Below are positions 28,279 to 37,442 of a DNA stretch of 64,000 nt, in pieces. Under the pieces are notes generated by a model. It made no database searches. It saw only the letters and a program-made list of their open reading frames with translations, and was not told the origin of the DNA. This DNA comes from CAWHNT01 sp963830775 (GTDB taxonomy: Bacteria > Pseudomonadota > Alphaproteobacteria > Geminicoccales > Geminicoccaceae). Location: the NCBI GenBank assembly GCA_963830775.1, contig CAWHNT010000024.1, positions 186,001 through 250,000 of the forward strand, in the 5' to 3' direction. The translations under genes and the position numbers were made by a program. Position 1 is the first letter of the stretch. Each line of letters starts with the position of its first letter.

Positions 28279-29256
28279 ATGCAGCATACCCGCCGTTCAC
28301 TTGCCGGGCTCCTGGCGGCCGGCGCGCTTGTGGCGCTGGCACTCGACGCAGCACCGGCCTCGGCCCAGGTGAAGGGGCTGGATATCATCGCCCCGGCAAG
28401 CCCGGGCGGCGGCTGGGACCAGACGGCCCGCGCCATCCAGGCTGCCCTGCAGGATGCCGGCATAGCATCCGGCGTTCAGGTGCAGAACATCTCCGGTGCC
28501 GGCGGGACCATCGGGCTTGCGCAGTTCGTGTCCAGCAAGAAGGGCAAGGGCAATTCCGTCCTGGTCGGCGGCCTGGTCATGGAAGGTGCCATCCTCACCA
28601 ACAAGGCACCGGTCACCCTCGACCAGGTGACGCCGCTGGCCCGGCTCACCGGCGAGTATGAGCTGATCGTGGTCCCGGCCGACTCGCCGTACGCGACGAT
28701 GGGCGACCTCGTGCAGAAGCTGAAGTCCGACCCGGGTACGGTCTCCTGGGGCGGCGGCTCGACCGGCGGCACCGACCATATCCTGGCCGGCCTCATCGCC
28801 AAGGCGGCCGGCGTCGATCCGACCAAGGTCAACTACATCGCCCATTCCGGCGGCGGCGAGGCGCTGGCCTCGATCCTGGGCGGGCATGTGACGGCGGGCA
28901 TCAGCGGCTATGAGGAGTTCTGGCCGCAGGTCCAGGCGGGCAAGCTCAAGGCGCTGGCGATCTCCGCCGACGAGCGGCTGCCAGGCAGCGAGGTCCCGAC
29001 GCTGAAGGAGGGCGGGGTCGACGTGAGCCTCGTCAACTGGCGCGGTGTCTTTGCACCTCCGGGCCTGAAGGATCGCGACAAGAAGGCGCTCTCCGAGGCG
29101 ATGGCCAAGATGGTCGAGAGCCCCGCCTGGAAGGAGACGCTGCAGAAGCGCGGCTGGCTCGACATGTATCAGCCCGCCGACGAGTTCGCCTCCTTCCTCA
29201 AGGAGGACCAGGAAAAGATCAGCGCCACCCTGAAGGATATCGGCCTCGTGCAGTAG
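28279..29256 (+). CDS. tctC: Tripartite tricarboxylate transporter substrate-binding protein
   Basis: 325 aa from ATG 28279 (GAAGGA 8 bases upstream). Signal peptide MQHTRRSLAGLLAAGALVAL with cleavage after ASA. The TctC/Bug fold is shown by IIAPASPGGGWDQTARAIQ, NISGAGGTIGLAQF and WGGGSTGGTDHILAG, which bind a carboxylate in the periplasm. Followed by tctB and tctA, giving a complete TTT system; citrate or another di/tricarboxylate is the likely cargo. Confidence 0.9.
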   Translation: MQHTRRSLAGLLAAGALVALALDAAPASAQVKGLDIIAPASPGGGWDQTARAIQAALQDAGIASGVQVQNISGAGGTIGLAQFVSSKKGKGNSVLVGGLVMEGAILTNKAPVTLDQVTPLARLTGEYELIVVPADSPYATMGDLVQKLKSDPGTVSWGGGSTGGTDHILAGLIAKAAGVDPTKVNYIAHSGGGEALASILGGHVTAGISGYEEFWPQVQAGKLKALAISADERLPGSEVPTLKEGGVDVSLVNWRGVFAPPGLKDRDKKALSEAMAKMVESPAWKETLQKRGWLDMYQPADEFASFLKEDQEKISATLKDIGLVQ

Positions 29257-29336
29257 GACGGGAACGCCGGGCCGGCGCCGGCAGGTGTCGGCGACGGCCC
29301 CGTCCGACAGGCAGCGTGCTGCGGAGAGGCACATCA

Positions 29337-29840
29337 ATGACCACGGGTCGCAGTCTTCGTGTGGGCGAGGCGGTGCTGGGCTTCGGGGTGCTGGCGTTGG
29401 GGCTGTTCGTCGCCTTCGAGACCTCGCAGATGCAGGTCGCCGCCAGCCACGCCGCGGTGGGCCCGCGGCTGTTCCCGTTCCTGGTCGCGGGCGGGCTGAT
29501 CCTGGTGGCGGCGGCACTCCTGCGCGAGGCCTTCTTCGGCCATGTGGCGCATGAGGGCGGGTTCGAGCTCGACTGGCTGGCCGTCCTGCTGGTCTCGGTC
29601 GGGCTCATCGCCCAGATGCTGCTGCTCGAATGGGTGGGCTGGATCGTCGCCGCCACCATCCTCTTCGTGCTCACCGCCCGCGCCTTCATGAGCCGCAGGC
29701 TCGTGGCCGATGCCGCTCTGGGGCTGGGCCTGGCGGCACTGACCTTCGTGGTCTTCAGCTACGGGCTCGACCTCAGCCTGCCGGCGGGCACCCTGGCCGA
29801 GCAGTACCTGCTGCCGGCAGAGGAAGAAGAGAGCCCCTAG
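29337..29840 (+). CDS. tctB: Tripartite tricarboxylate transporter small membrane subunit
   Basis: 167 aa, four hydrophobic segments, with the typical VGPRLFPFLVAGGLILVA motif near residue 42 of TctB proteins. ATG 29337 preceded by GAGAGG. It supports the TctA pore in the inner membrane. Confidence 0.87.
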   Translation: MTTGRSLRVGEAVLGFGVLALGLFVAFETSQMQVAASHAAVGPRLFPFLVAGGLILVAAALLREAFFGHVAHEGGFELDWLAVLLVSVGLIAQMLLLEWVGWIVAATILFVLTARAFMSRRLVADAALGLGLAALTFVVFSYGLDLSLPAGTLAEQYLLPAEEEESP

Positions 29841-29944
29841 AGCACCTTCACGCAGAGCGTGGAAGTGCAGCCTCAAGCAGGCCGAAGGCCGGTAGGCACG
29901 AGGAAGGGCATTCGGGCGCAACGCCGGGATAGGGACAGGGAAGC

Positions 29945-31469
29945 ATGGAAACCCTAGCTGCACTCGGCCACGGCTTCCTCGTGGCGCTGACGCCGATGAA
30001 CCTCTTCTGGTCGGCCTTGGGCGTCACGGTCGGCACCGCGATCGGCGTCCTGCCGGGGATCGGGCCGGCGCTCGACCGTGGCGCTGCTCCTGCCGATCAC
30101 GAGCCAGCTCGACCCCACCGCCGCCTTCATCATGTTCGGCGGCATCTATTACGGGGCCATGTATGGCGGCTCGACCACCGCCATCCTGCTCAACACGCCG
30201 GGCGAGTCGGGCTCGATCGTGACCGCGATCGACGGCCACGAGATGGCACGGCAGGGCCGCGGTGCCCAGGCTTTGGCAACGGCCGCCATCGGCTCCTTCA
30301 TCGCCGGCACCATCGCCACCCTGGCGCTCACCTTCGTGGCCCCGATGCTGGTCAAGCTGGCCCTGCTGTTCGGGCCGGCCGAGTACTTCGCGCTCATGGT
30401 CCTGGCGCTGACCACCGTCACCGCGGTTCTGGGCGCTTCGCTCCCGCGCGGGCTGGCCAGCCTGTTCTTCGGCCTGGCGCTGGGTCTGGTCGGCATCGAC
30501 CTGCAGACCGGGCAGGCGCGCTTCACCCTGGGCGTCCCCGAGCTCCTGGACGGCATCGACACCGTCGTGGTGGCGGTGGGCCTCTTCGCCATCGGCGAGA
30601 CGCTCTACGTCGCCGCCCGCTACCGCTACGAGACCGAGGAGATCTACCAGATCAAGGGCTCGATGTGGATGAGTGCCCAGGACTGGGCGCGCTCCTGGAA
30701 GCCCTGGCTGCGCGGCACCTTCATCGGCTTCCCGATCGGCGCCCTGCCGGCCGGCGGCAGCGAGATCCCGACCTTCCTCTCCTACCTGGTCGAGAAGAAG
30801 CTCACCAAGCACCCGGAGGAGTTCGGCAAGGGGGCCATCGAGGCCGTGGCCGGGCCCGAGGCCGCCAACAACGCCTCCGTCGCCGGCACGCTGGCGCCGC
30901 TCCTCTCGCTGGGCCTGCCGACCTCGGCCACCGCCGCCATCATGCTGGCCGCCTTCCAGCAGTACGGCCTGCAGCCCGGGCCGCTCCTCTTCGACAGCAA
31001 CCCCGAGCTGGTCTGGGGCCTGATGGCCAGCCTCTATATCGGCAACGTGCTGCTGCTGCTCTTGAACCTGCCCCTGGCCGGGGTCTGGGTGAAGCTCCTG
31101 GCGATCCCGCGACCCTGGCTCTATGCCGGCATCATGGTCTTCGCCACGCTCGGCTGCTACACGCTCAACAACAACGTCACCGACCTCATCGTCCTCTGGG
31201 TCATCGGCCTGATCGGGTTCGGCATGCGCGTGCTGGACGTGCCGGTGGCTCCCTGCGTCGTCGGCCTGATCCTGGGCCCGCTCGCCGAGCAGCAGTTCCG
31301 CCGTGCCCTGGCGATCAGCGAGGGCGACGCGTCGGTCTTCTTCACCCATCCGATCTCGCTGGCGCTGCTGGTGATCGCGGCCCTCCTCGTGGTGCTGCCC
31401 ATCTTCCTGCGCCGCCGCCGGCCAACGCACGAGAACCTGCCCGCCAGCACCCCGGCGGAATCCGTCTGA
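29945..31469 (+). CDS. tctA: Tripartite tricarboxylate transporter large membrane subunit, frameshifted
   Basis: ATG 29945 encodes the TctA N-terminus ending in the conserved GVLPGIGPA; one extra base near 30075 breaks the frame, and the next frame continues STVALLLPITSQLDPTAA through FGGIYYGAMYGGSTTAIL, GLPTSATAAIMLAAFQQYG and about a dozen membrane segments to 31469. Joined length (about 507 aa) is normal for TctA. It is the substrate-translocating subunit. The break falls inside the most conserved motif of an otherwise intact gene, suggesting an error. Confidence 0.85.
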
Positions 31470-31509
31470 CCGGCCTCCGGCGGGCCTGAGAACCATGGGA
31501 CCGACGCCG

Positions 31510-32022
31510 ATGCCGACCGATCCGCAAGTATGAGTCAGCCTGCTCACGCTCACCGTGCTCGAGGTGGTGTTGAGCATCGACATACCGGTCGTGATCGCGG
31601 TTCTGGTGGGCAAGCTGCCGAAGGAGCGGCAGGCGCAGGCGCGCTATATCGGCATGACCCAGGCGCTGGTCCCGCGCCTGGTGCTCCTGCCCTTCATCGG
31701 CTGGATCATCGGCCTCACCGAGCCCTTGTTCTTGGTCTTCGGGGAAGGGATCTCGGGCAAGGACCTGATCCTGACGGCGGGCCGCCTGTTCCTGATCTAC
31801 AAGGCCACGCACGAGAACCATGCCGGCCTGGAGGCCGACGAGGTCGAGGCTACCGCCAAGGTGCTGGCCAACTTCGCCACCGCGGTGACCCGGATCGCCC
31901 TCATCAACCTCCTTCACCGCCGCCGCCAGAAGCCCATCCACCTGCGCAATCCTTCCGGGCCCGAGGAGGCGGCGGGTCAGCCGGAGGCGCGCCGCTCCAT
32001 CGGAGCGGCTGACGGGAGGCCT
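31510..32022 (+). pseudogene. TerC-family membrane protein remnant
   Basis: ATG 31510 starts MPTDPQV, then an in-frame TGA (31531), then SLLTLTVLEVVLSID, VGKLPKERQAQARYIG and ISGKDLILTAGRLFLIYKAT, which match the first third of TerC proteins. The usual DN after SID is changed to IP, and the second half of TerC is missing; instead a different segment (ATAVTRIALINLLHRRRQKP) follows and the frame runs on into the thioesterase gene. A decayed, rearranged gene; TerC proteins are linked to tellurite resistance and metal handling in the membrane. Confidence 0.6.
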
Positions 32023-32412
32023 ATGGACACGAGCGCCGCAAGCGAACGAACTCCTGCCATCCGAACCACGGCCATGCCTGCCGACACCAACCCGGCGGGC
32101 GACATCTTCGGCGGCTGGCTGATGGCGCAGATGGACTTGGCCGCCGGCAATGTCGCCGCCCGACGCGCCCGCGGTCGCTGTGCCACCATCGCCGTCGACG
32201 GCATGGTCTTCCACAGCCCGGTCAGGGTCGGAGACGAGGTCACCTGCTATGCCGAGGTGGTCTCGGTCGGCCGCACTTCGATGCGGCTCAAGATCGAGGC
32301 CTGGCGCCGGGCCCGCGACAGCGAGGAGACGGTACAGGTCACGCAAGCCATGTTCACGTTCGTCGCCATCGACCCGGACGGCCGCCCGCGCCCGGTCCCA
32401 CCTGCGTCCTGA
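32023..32412 (+). CDS. Acyl-CoA thioesterase (hotdog fold, YciA-like)
   Basis: 129 aa from ATG 32023, with GGGAGG just upstream. The hotdog signature NPAGDIFGGWLMAQMDLAAG is followed by TIAVDGMVFHSPVRVGDEVTC, as in YciA/BFIT acyl-CoA hydrolases; the catalytic Asp of the family is D in GDIFGGW. It hydrolyses acyl-CoA thioesters in the cytoplasm. The frame is open upstream through the TerC remnant, but that part is not thioesterase. Confidence 0.85.
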   Translation: MDTSAASERTPAIRTTAMPADTNPAGDIFGGWLMAQMDLAAGNVAARRARGRCATIAVDGMVFHSPVRVGDEVTCYAEVVSVGRTSMRLKIEAWRRARDSEETVQVTQAMFTFVAIDPDGRPRPVPPAS

Positions 32413-32460
32413 GCCGCAGGCCGACCCGGGAGCGCGCCGATGATGGAGGAGAGGGCCGCG

Positions 32461-32836
32461 ATGCTCTCGGGACCGGTCATCGCCGAGCCGGGCTCACCGC
32501 CTATCGCTGCGAGCGGTGCCACCCTGGTCGTTCACGAATGGACCGACTCAGGGCCTTCCTACCTGCACATCCATCGGTCGGACGATGAGATTCTGGCATG
32601 TGCTCGAGGGATCGCTCCGGTTCCGCTTCCTGAGCCACGAGGTGGATGCCCCGGCAGGAACGACGGTCTTCGTGCCCGCCGGGTGCGCCCACACCTATCG
32701 GGTCACGGGGCCCAGCCGCTATCTGATCTTTCTCACGCCAAGGCTCGACCGCCTGATCGCCAGGCTGCGCAGCCTGACGGACTCCTCGCAGGTGCGCGCC
32801 ACGCTGGCCGAGTTCGACACCGTGATGGTGGAATAG
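32461..32836 (+). CDS. Small cupin-domain protein, frameshifted
   Basis: ATG 32461 follows GGAGGAGAGG. The first frame gives LVVHEWTDSGPSYLHIHRSDDE and, after a single-base change near 32592, the second gives FWHVLEGSLRFRF, APAGTTVFVPAGCAHTYRV. Both cupin motifs are thus present (HIH and E in motif 1; PAGCAHTY in motif 2), enough to bind a metal. Function unknown; cupins of this length include isomerases and dioxygenase-like proteins. Confidence 0.65.
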
Positions 32837-32933
32837 CCACCATCGGGCACGCCTTCACGGCAGTCGGGAGGAAGGCCTTGTCGCGATCCGGCGACTTGGC
32901 CGTTATAGCCGCAGCCTTGGCTGGAGAAGCGGG

Positions 32934-33422
32934 ATGACGGCGAACGCGCGCAGGATCGGCTTGGCGCTGGCATTGCTGCTGGCGACACCGGTGGCCGCCG
33001 AGCAGGTGGGCGAGATCGGCACCGACTGGACCGGCAACGACATCGTCATCGAGGCCATTGCCGATCCCGGGGTGCAGGGTGTCACCTGCCACCTCACCTA
33101 TTTCGACCGTGGCATCCTGGACCGGCTCTGGCAGGGCAACTGGTTCGAGGACCCTTCGAACTCCTCGATCTCCTGCCGGCGCACGGGCCCGATCGTGATC
33201 GGCGAGATCGAGACCGACGAGAACGGCGAGGAGATCTTCGGCCAGCGCCAGAGCCTGATCTTCAAGTGGCTGACCGTGCGCCGGATCTACGACCGCCAGA
33301 ACGACACCCTGATCTACGTCTCGTTCTCGCGCCAGATCAAGGAAGGCAGCGCCAAGATGGCTGTCTCCACTGTGCCGCTCTACGACACCGGTGCCACCTG
33401 GAGCAAAGGCAAGCCGGGCTGA
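32934..33422 (+). CDS. creA: CreA family periplasmic protein
   Basis: 162 aa with a signal peptide (cleavage after PVAA). GEIGTDWTGNDIVIEAIADP and VTCHLTYFDRGILDRLWQGN are characteristic of CreA proteins; the paired Cys in TCHLTY and SISCRR probably form a disulfide. CreA is conserved in proteobacteria, but its biochemical role is unknown. ATG 32934 has GGAGAAG upstream. Confidence 0.88.
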   Translation: MTANARRIGLALALLLATPVAAEQVGEIGTDWTGNDIVIEAIADPGVQGVTCHLTYFDRGILDRLWQGNWFEDPSNSSISCRRTGPIVIGEIETDENGEEIFGQRQSLIFKWLTVRRIYDRQNDTLIYVSFSRQIKEGSAKMAVSTVPLYDTGATWSKGKPG

Positions 33423-33496
33423 GCCGAAGCCGCGGAACCCATCCTGCCGGCGGCGCGTTCCCGAAACGCTGGAAGCCGGTCAGGAAGGACAAAGTC

Positions 33497-33802
33497 ATGA
33501 CGACGCGCACCTCGCGCGCAGCCTCAGCCGCCCTGGGTGCTGCCCTGCTCCTCGCAGCCGCCGGGCACGCTTGGGCGGAAGAGCCATCGACCCAGGTATC
33601 ACCTTCGGCCACGCAGCCCTTGCCCGCCGAGGGCCCGGGCCAGACAGCGGTCGGTGCTGCCGTCACCGGCTCGGCTCCCGATCCGGCAGGTGCCTCCACG
33701 ACCGACAACTCCCAGGAGCAGCAGGGCACCCTCCTGAAGCCTGGGCCGAAAGCCGGCGACATGGATGCCGCTGCCGGTGCAGGAAAGCAGCCGTCGCAGT
33801 AG
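33497..33802 (+). CDS. Small secreted Pro/Ala/Ser-rich protein
   Basis: 101 aa from ATG 33497 (AGGAAGGA upstream). A good Sec signal peptide (RAASAALGAALLLAAAGHAWA) precedes a low-complexity, Pro/Ala/Gln-rich mature chain without Cys or a recognisable domain. It sits between creA and a lipoprotein gene on the same strand. Function unknown. Confidence 0.6.
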   Translation: MTTRTSRAASAALGAALLLAAAGHAWAEEPSTQVSPSATQPLPAEGPGQTAVGAAVTGSAPDPAGASTTDNSQEQQGTLLKPGPKAGDMDAAAGAGKQPSQ

Positions 33803-33898
33803 CTGCCGAAGCGCACTCCCGTACTGCGCGATTGTTGACATAGCTATACAACCACAAGCACTCTTCGGCGGATAACCTGCCGGGGAGTTGCTTTCGCC

Positions 33899-34603
33899 AT
33901 GACACCGCTGATCCGCGTCGCCGTCGGGCTGCTGGCCGTCATCGCCCTGGCCGGGTGTGCTTCGAGCAAGGTGACGACGCAGCAGCCCTACGCCGGTGGG
34001 CCATTGCCGCGTCCCGATCGCATCATCGTCCATGACTTCGGGTCGACCCCGGGCGACGTTCAGGCCGAGGGTGGCGTGCCGTCCGAGGCGGCCCCGCCGG
34101 CAGCGCAGACCGCCGAGGAAGCCGAGCTTGGCCGCAAGCTCGGCACCGAAGTCGCCGTGCAGCTGGTCGCGAACCTGCGCGGCATGGGACTGCCCGGCGT
34201 GCGTGCCGCGGAGGAGCCGCCGCCGCGGCCCGGCGACATCGTGATCAAGGGCAACCTCTACAGCGTCGAGGAAGGCAGCAAGGGCAAGCGCGTGTTGCTC
34301 GGCTTCGGCTCCGGTGCCGCCGAGCTCAAGGTCGCCGCCGAAGGCTACCTGATGACCCCGGAAGGCCTGCGCCGCCTGGGCGGCGGCAGCGGCGAGACCG
34401 GCGGCAGCAAGGGCCCGGGCATGCTGGCACCGCTCGCCATCTTCGCCGCGACCAAGAACCCGCTGGGCCTCGTGGTGACCGGCGCGCTCAAGGCCCGCGG
34501 CGAACGGAGCGGCTCCAGCACGATCGAGGGTGCTGCCAAGCGCGTAGCCGACCAGATCGCGGCACGGCTCCAGACGGCGGCCAAGAAGCAGGGCTGGATC
34601 TGA
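33899..34603 (+). CDS. DUF4410-type lipoprotein
   Basis: 234 aa. Lipobox LAGC (Cys19) after a signal peptide, so it is membrane-anchored. The mature part follows the DUF4410 pattern: RIIVHDFG at the start, GLPGVRAAEE PPPRPGDIVIKGN in the middle, and a Gly-rich hydrophobic stretch before a C-terminal helix VADQIAARLQTAAKKQGW. Function unknown. It converges on the M28 peptidase gene with a 16-base gap. Confidence 0.75.
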   Translation: MTPLIRVAVGLLAVIALAGCASSKVTTQQPYAGGPLPRPDRIIVHDFGSTPGDVQAEGGVPSEAAPPAAQTAEEAELGRKLGTEVAVQLVANLRGMGLPGVRAAEEPPPRPGDIVIKGNLYSVEEGSKGKRVLLGFGSGAAELKVAAEGYLMTPEGLRRLGGGSGETGGSKGPGMLAPLAIFAATKNPLGLVVTGALKARGERSGSSTIEGAAKRVADQIAARLQTAAKKQGWI

Positions 34604-34619
34604 CCGCGCCCCCTCCGCC

Positions 34620-36191
34620 CTAACGCCGGAGTTGGGGCCCCTTGTAGAGGAAGCCTTGCGCCGTTTGCGCAGTCGCGACCTTGGCCGTTGCCTCAGGCAG
34701 AGGGTCGCTGCGGTTGGCGAACGTGATCACCGCATGGGCAGCCCCATCGCCCAACTGGTCGAGTGCCGTCTTGGACAGGTTGTTGATCGTATCGCAGGCC
34801 TGGTGATAGCACGAGTCGTAGGGAGCGCCGGCCTTGCCCCCATAGACCTTCGCCTCCTCCTTCGTCTTGATCTCCTCCGCACCCGAGAAGAGGCCGCCCG
34901 CCGGGATCCCTTCGAGGATGAAGGGGCCGTAGTCCGAGCGGCCATCGAACGCGGTCGGTTCGGTCTCCAGGTTCTGCGCGTCGAAGAAGTTGACGAACAC
35001 CTGCTCGATCAGATCGGAGCCGGGCGGGCCCGCATCCTCGGAGTCGGAGCCGTCGCCGTCATAGACGAAGCGCACGAAGTTGGGCGAGCCCAGCATGTCG
35101 AAGTTGAGGTTGAGGTCGATCTTCGCCTTCTCGGCATCGGAGAGGTGGGCGACATAGTAGTCGGAGCCGATGAGGCCACTCTCCTCGGCAGCCCAGAACG
35201 CGAACCGGACCCGGTTGCGCAGCTTCAGATTGAGGCGGCGCATCTGCAGCGCGATCTCGAGGATCGTGGCCGAGCCGCTGCCATTGTCGTTGATGCCAGG
35301 CCCCTCGGGCACGGAATCGAGGTGGGCGCCGACCACGACGATCCGGTTCGCATCACCGCCCGGCCAGTCGGCGATCACGTTCCTGGTCGTGCGCTCCTCG
35401 GTGAAGGTGCTGGTCGAGATCGATACCGTGACCTTGCCCTTCTTCACCTGGTTGTAGAGCTCCTGCCCGAGCGCGAAGGTGGTGCCGATGGCCGGGATCG
35501 TCTCCGGTGCGCCAAGCGTGCCGAAGACCACGTCGGTGCGGCCGGCCTGGCCCTCGTTGAAGACGATCGCCGCCGCATAGCCCGCCGCCTTGGCGTTCGC
35601 GACCTTGACCCCGAAGTCGCATGTGCCGCGCTGGATCAGGGCGATCGACTTCGGCGCCGGCGGTGCCGGGAAGTCGCCCGCCTCGCAGCCGCTGGTCGAG
35701 CCGGGCTCGGCCGCCGGCGGAATCTGGATGTCGTTCGTCGCCACCAGCCGGCCGGAGACGTTGCCGCTCCCGGAATACTCGAAGGTAGCGAAGTCGGTAT
35801 CGTTCACGAAGGTCTTGGGACTCGGCGAAACGCGCGCAAAGCTGGACGGCGCAGTCTCCTCGAAGAAGTCGAAGGTGAAGCGCTGGTTCGCGACCTTGTA
35901 GCCTTTGTCCTTGAGCAATCGGGCGACGTAGTCCACCGACTTCTCGTGGCCGGGCGAGCCGGAGACCCGGGTACCATCGTTGCGCTTGGCAATCTGACTG
36001 AAGGCACGCTCGTGCTCGAGGATCCCGTCGACCGTCACCGCCTGGCGAAGACGGATGTCGTCATTGGGCGCACGCGCAACGGAAACCGGAGCCTCAGGCG
36101 TTGGTGCTGCAGCCTCCTGCGCCATGCTCGCCGTCATTAGGGCGAGCATGGAGGCGGATGCGAGGGCAGCGGCTTCGAGGTAGCGGCTCAT
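34620..36191 (-). CDS. Secreted M28-family zinc aminopeptidase with PA domain
   Basis: 523 aa from ATG at 36191, with GGGAGG 7 bases upstream; the frame extends upstream into the IS630 but that part is not peptidase. Signal peptide cleaved near MTASMAQEA. A PA domain (about 150-290, LIQRGTCDFGVKVANAKAAG) is inserted before the M28 catalytic core, whose zinc ligands appear in GAHLDSV, INDNGSG, AAEESGL, NFDMLGS and the late CYHQACDT. It would trim N-termini of peptides outside the cytoplasm. An IS630 now sits 27 bases upstream of the start codon. Confidence 0.9.
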   Translation of the reverse strand: MSRYLEAAALASASMLALMTASMAQEAAAPTPEAPVSVARAPNDDIRLRQAVTVDGILEHERAFSQIAKRNDGTRVSGSPGHEKSVDYVARLLKDKGYKVANQRFTFDFFEETAPSSFARVSPSPKTFVNDTDFATFEYSGSGNVSGRLVATNDIQIPPAAEPGSTSGCEAGDFPAPPAPKSIALIQRGTCDFGVKVANAKAAGYAAAIVFNEGQAGRTDVVFGTLGAPETIPAIGTTFALGQELYNQVKKGKVTVSISTSTFTEERTTRNVIADWPGGDANRIVVVGAHLDSVPEGPGINDNGSGSATILEIALQMRRLNLKLRNRVRFAFWAAEESGLIGSDYYVAHLSDAEKAKIDLNLNFDMLGSPNFVRFVYDGDGSDSEDAGPPGSDLIEQVFVNFFDAQNLETEPTAFDGRSDYGPFILEGIPAGGLFSGAEEIKTKEEAKVYGGKAGAPYDSCYHQACDTINNLSKTALDQLGDGAAHAVITFANRSDPLPEATAKVATAQTAQGFLYKGPQLRR

Positions 36192-36218
36192 TCTGTTTCC
36201 TCCCAACCCCGGATTGGC

Positions 36219-37340
36219 TAAGCAGCTCTTGAGATGAACGCGCACAAGCGCAGGTTCTGCTGAAGAGCAGGCGAGCAGGACGGTCCATGGGTCGGCGGTG
36301 CGCGTTGATGGTGAATGACGCTGGACGGGCCGAGCTGGAGCGGCTGAGCCGCTCGGGCTTGCGGGCCGAGGCGGACCGGGCGCGGGCGGTGCTGTGGTCG
36401 CTTGCTGGCGAGAGCAGCGCGGTGATTGGCCAGCGCCTGGGCGTACGGGCGGAGCAGGTGCGGCGCTGGCGAGCGGCGGTGGCACGGGGCGGGGTGGCAG
36501 CGCTGCGCTCCCGGCCCCGGCCGGGGCGGACACCGCACAAGCGTGAGGCGGCACTCGCGGTGGCACGGGAGGTGCTGAGCAGCCCGGCTGCGGAAGGGCC
36601 GCTCTGGACGCTGACTCGACTGGCCCGCGAGATCGAGGTGCGCAGCGGCGAGACGATCTCGCCAGGCCACCTGAGCGTGGTGCTGCGAAAGGGGGCTATC
36701 GCTGGCGCCGGCCGCGCCATAGCCTCAAAGGCCGGCAGGACGCCAGCGCGGTCGACCGTGCCGGCTTGCGGCTCCGGCTCTTGAAGCAGCAGGCCGCGGC
36801 TGGCGACATCCGCCTCCTGTTCGGCGACGAGTCTGAAGCTCTGACCCATCCCTATCTGGCTCATTGCTGGGCCGAGCGCGGCGCTGATCTGCGGATCGAG
36901 GCGCCCGGGCAGGCCAGGAGGCGGGCTCTGCTGGGCGTACTCGATCATGCCAGCGGCGAACTCGTCGTGATCACCAGTGCTTCCAAGCGCTCGGGCGACT
37001 TCGCTGATCTTCTCGCCTGCCTCGACCGCAACTACGGGCCAAAGCCGCCTCGGGCGAGCCGGCCCGTGGTGCTGGTGCTCGATAACGGCCCGATCCACAC
37101 CAGCAGGGCCAGCACCAAGGCGCTCGCCGCGCGACCCTGGCTCACGGTCGAGTGGCTGCCCAGGTACGCCCCCGAGCTGAACGACATCGAGCGCTCCTGG
37201 CGCGACCTGAAGCGGCACTACCTGGCCCAGCGCACCTTCCGTGATGTCGAGCATCTCGACACCGCCATCCATGCCGCCGTTCAAGACCTCAACCATGAGC
37301 GAAACCCACCAATGTGCGCAGTCATAGCTGAAGCTGCTTA
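36219..37340 (+). mobile_element. IS630-family insertion sequence with TA duplication
   Basis: The element runs from 36221 to 37338, flanked by TA on both sides (36219-36220, 37339-37340), the target duplication of the IS630/Tc1 group. Terminal inverted repeats 36221-36246 and 37313-37338 match at 19 of 26 positions, starting AGCAGCT and ending GCGCACA. About 1118 bases. It lies between the GMC dehydrogenase 3' end and the M28 start, splitting two same-strand genes. Confidence 0.88.
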
Positions 37341-37341
37341 G
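36287..37341 (+). CDS. IS630 transposase, two frames joined by a -1 shift
   Basis: The first frame (ATG 36287) encodes the helix-turn-helix DNA-binding half (IGQRLGVRAEQVRRWRAAVA). The catalytic half is in the -1 frame: GDES, VLVLDNGPIH and the YAPELNDIERSWRDLK block give the DDE triad. The frames meet at A-AAG-GGG (36688-36694), a slippery heptamer, with GGCGC/GCGCC (36704-36718) forming a hairpin 9 bases downstream. Programmed -1 frameshifting is plausible. The stop TAG uses the target-site TA plus the flanking G. Confidence 0.85.
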
Positions 37342-37442
37342 GTGGCGGATCCGGACCGGCGGCAGCCGCTACCTCAGGTTTTTCGTTATCAGTGCCGCCA
37401 GTCCTCGCCAATCCGGTTTCAACTGCTGGGATGCAACAGCGA

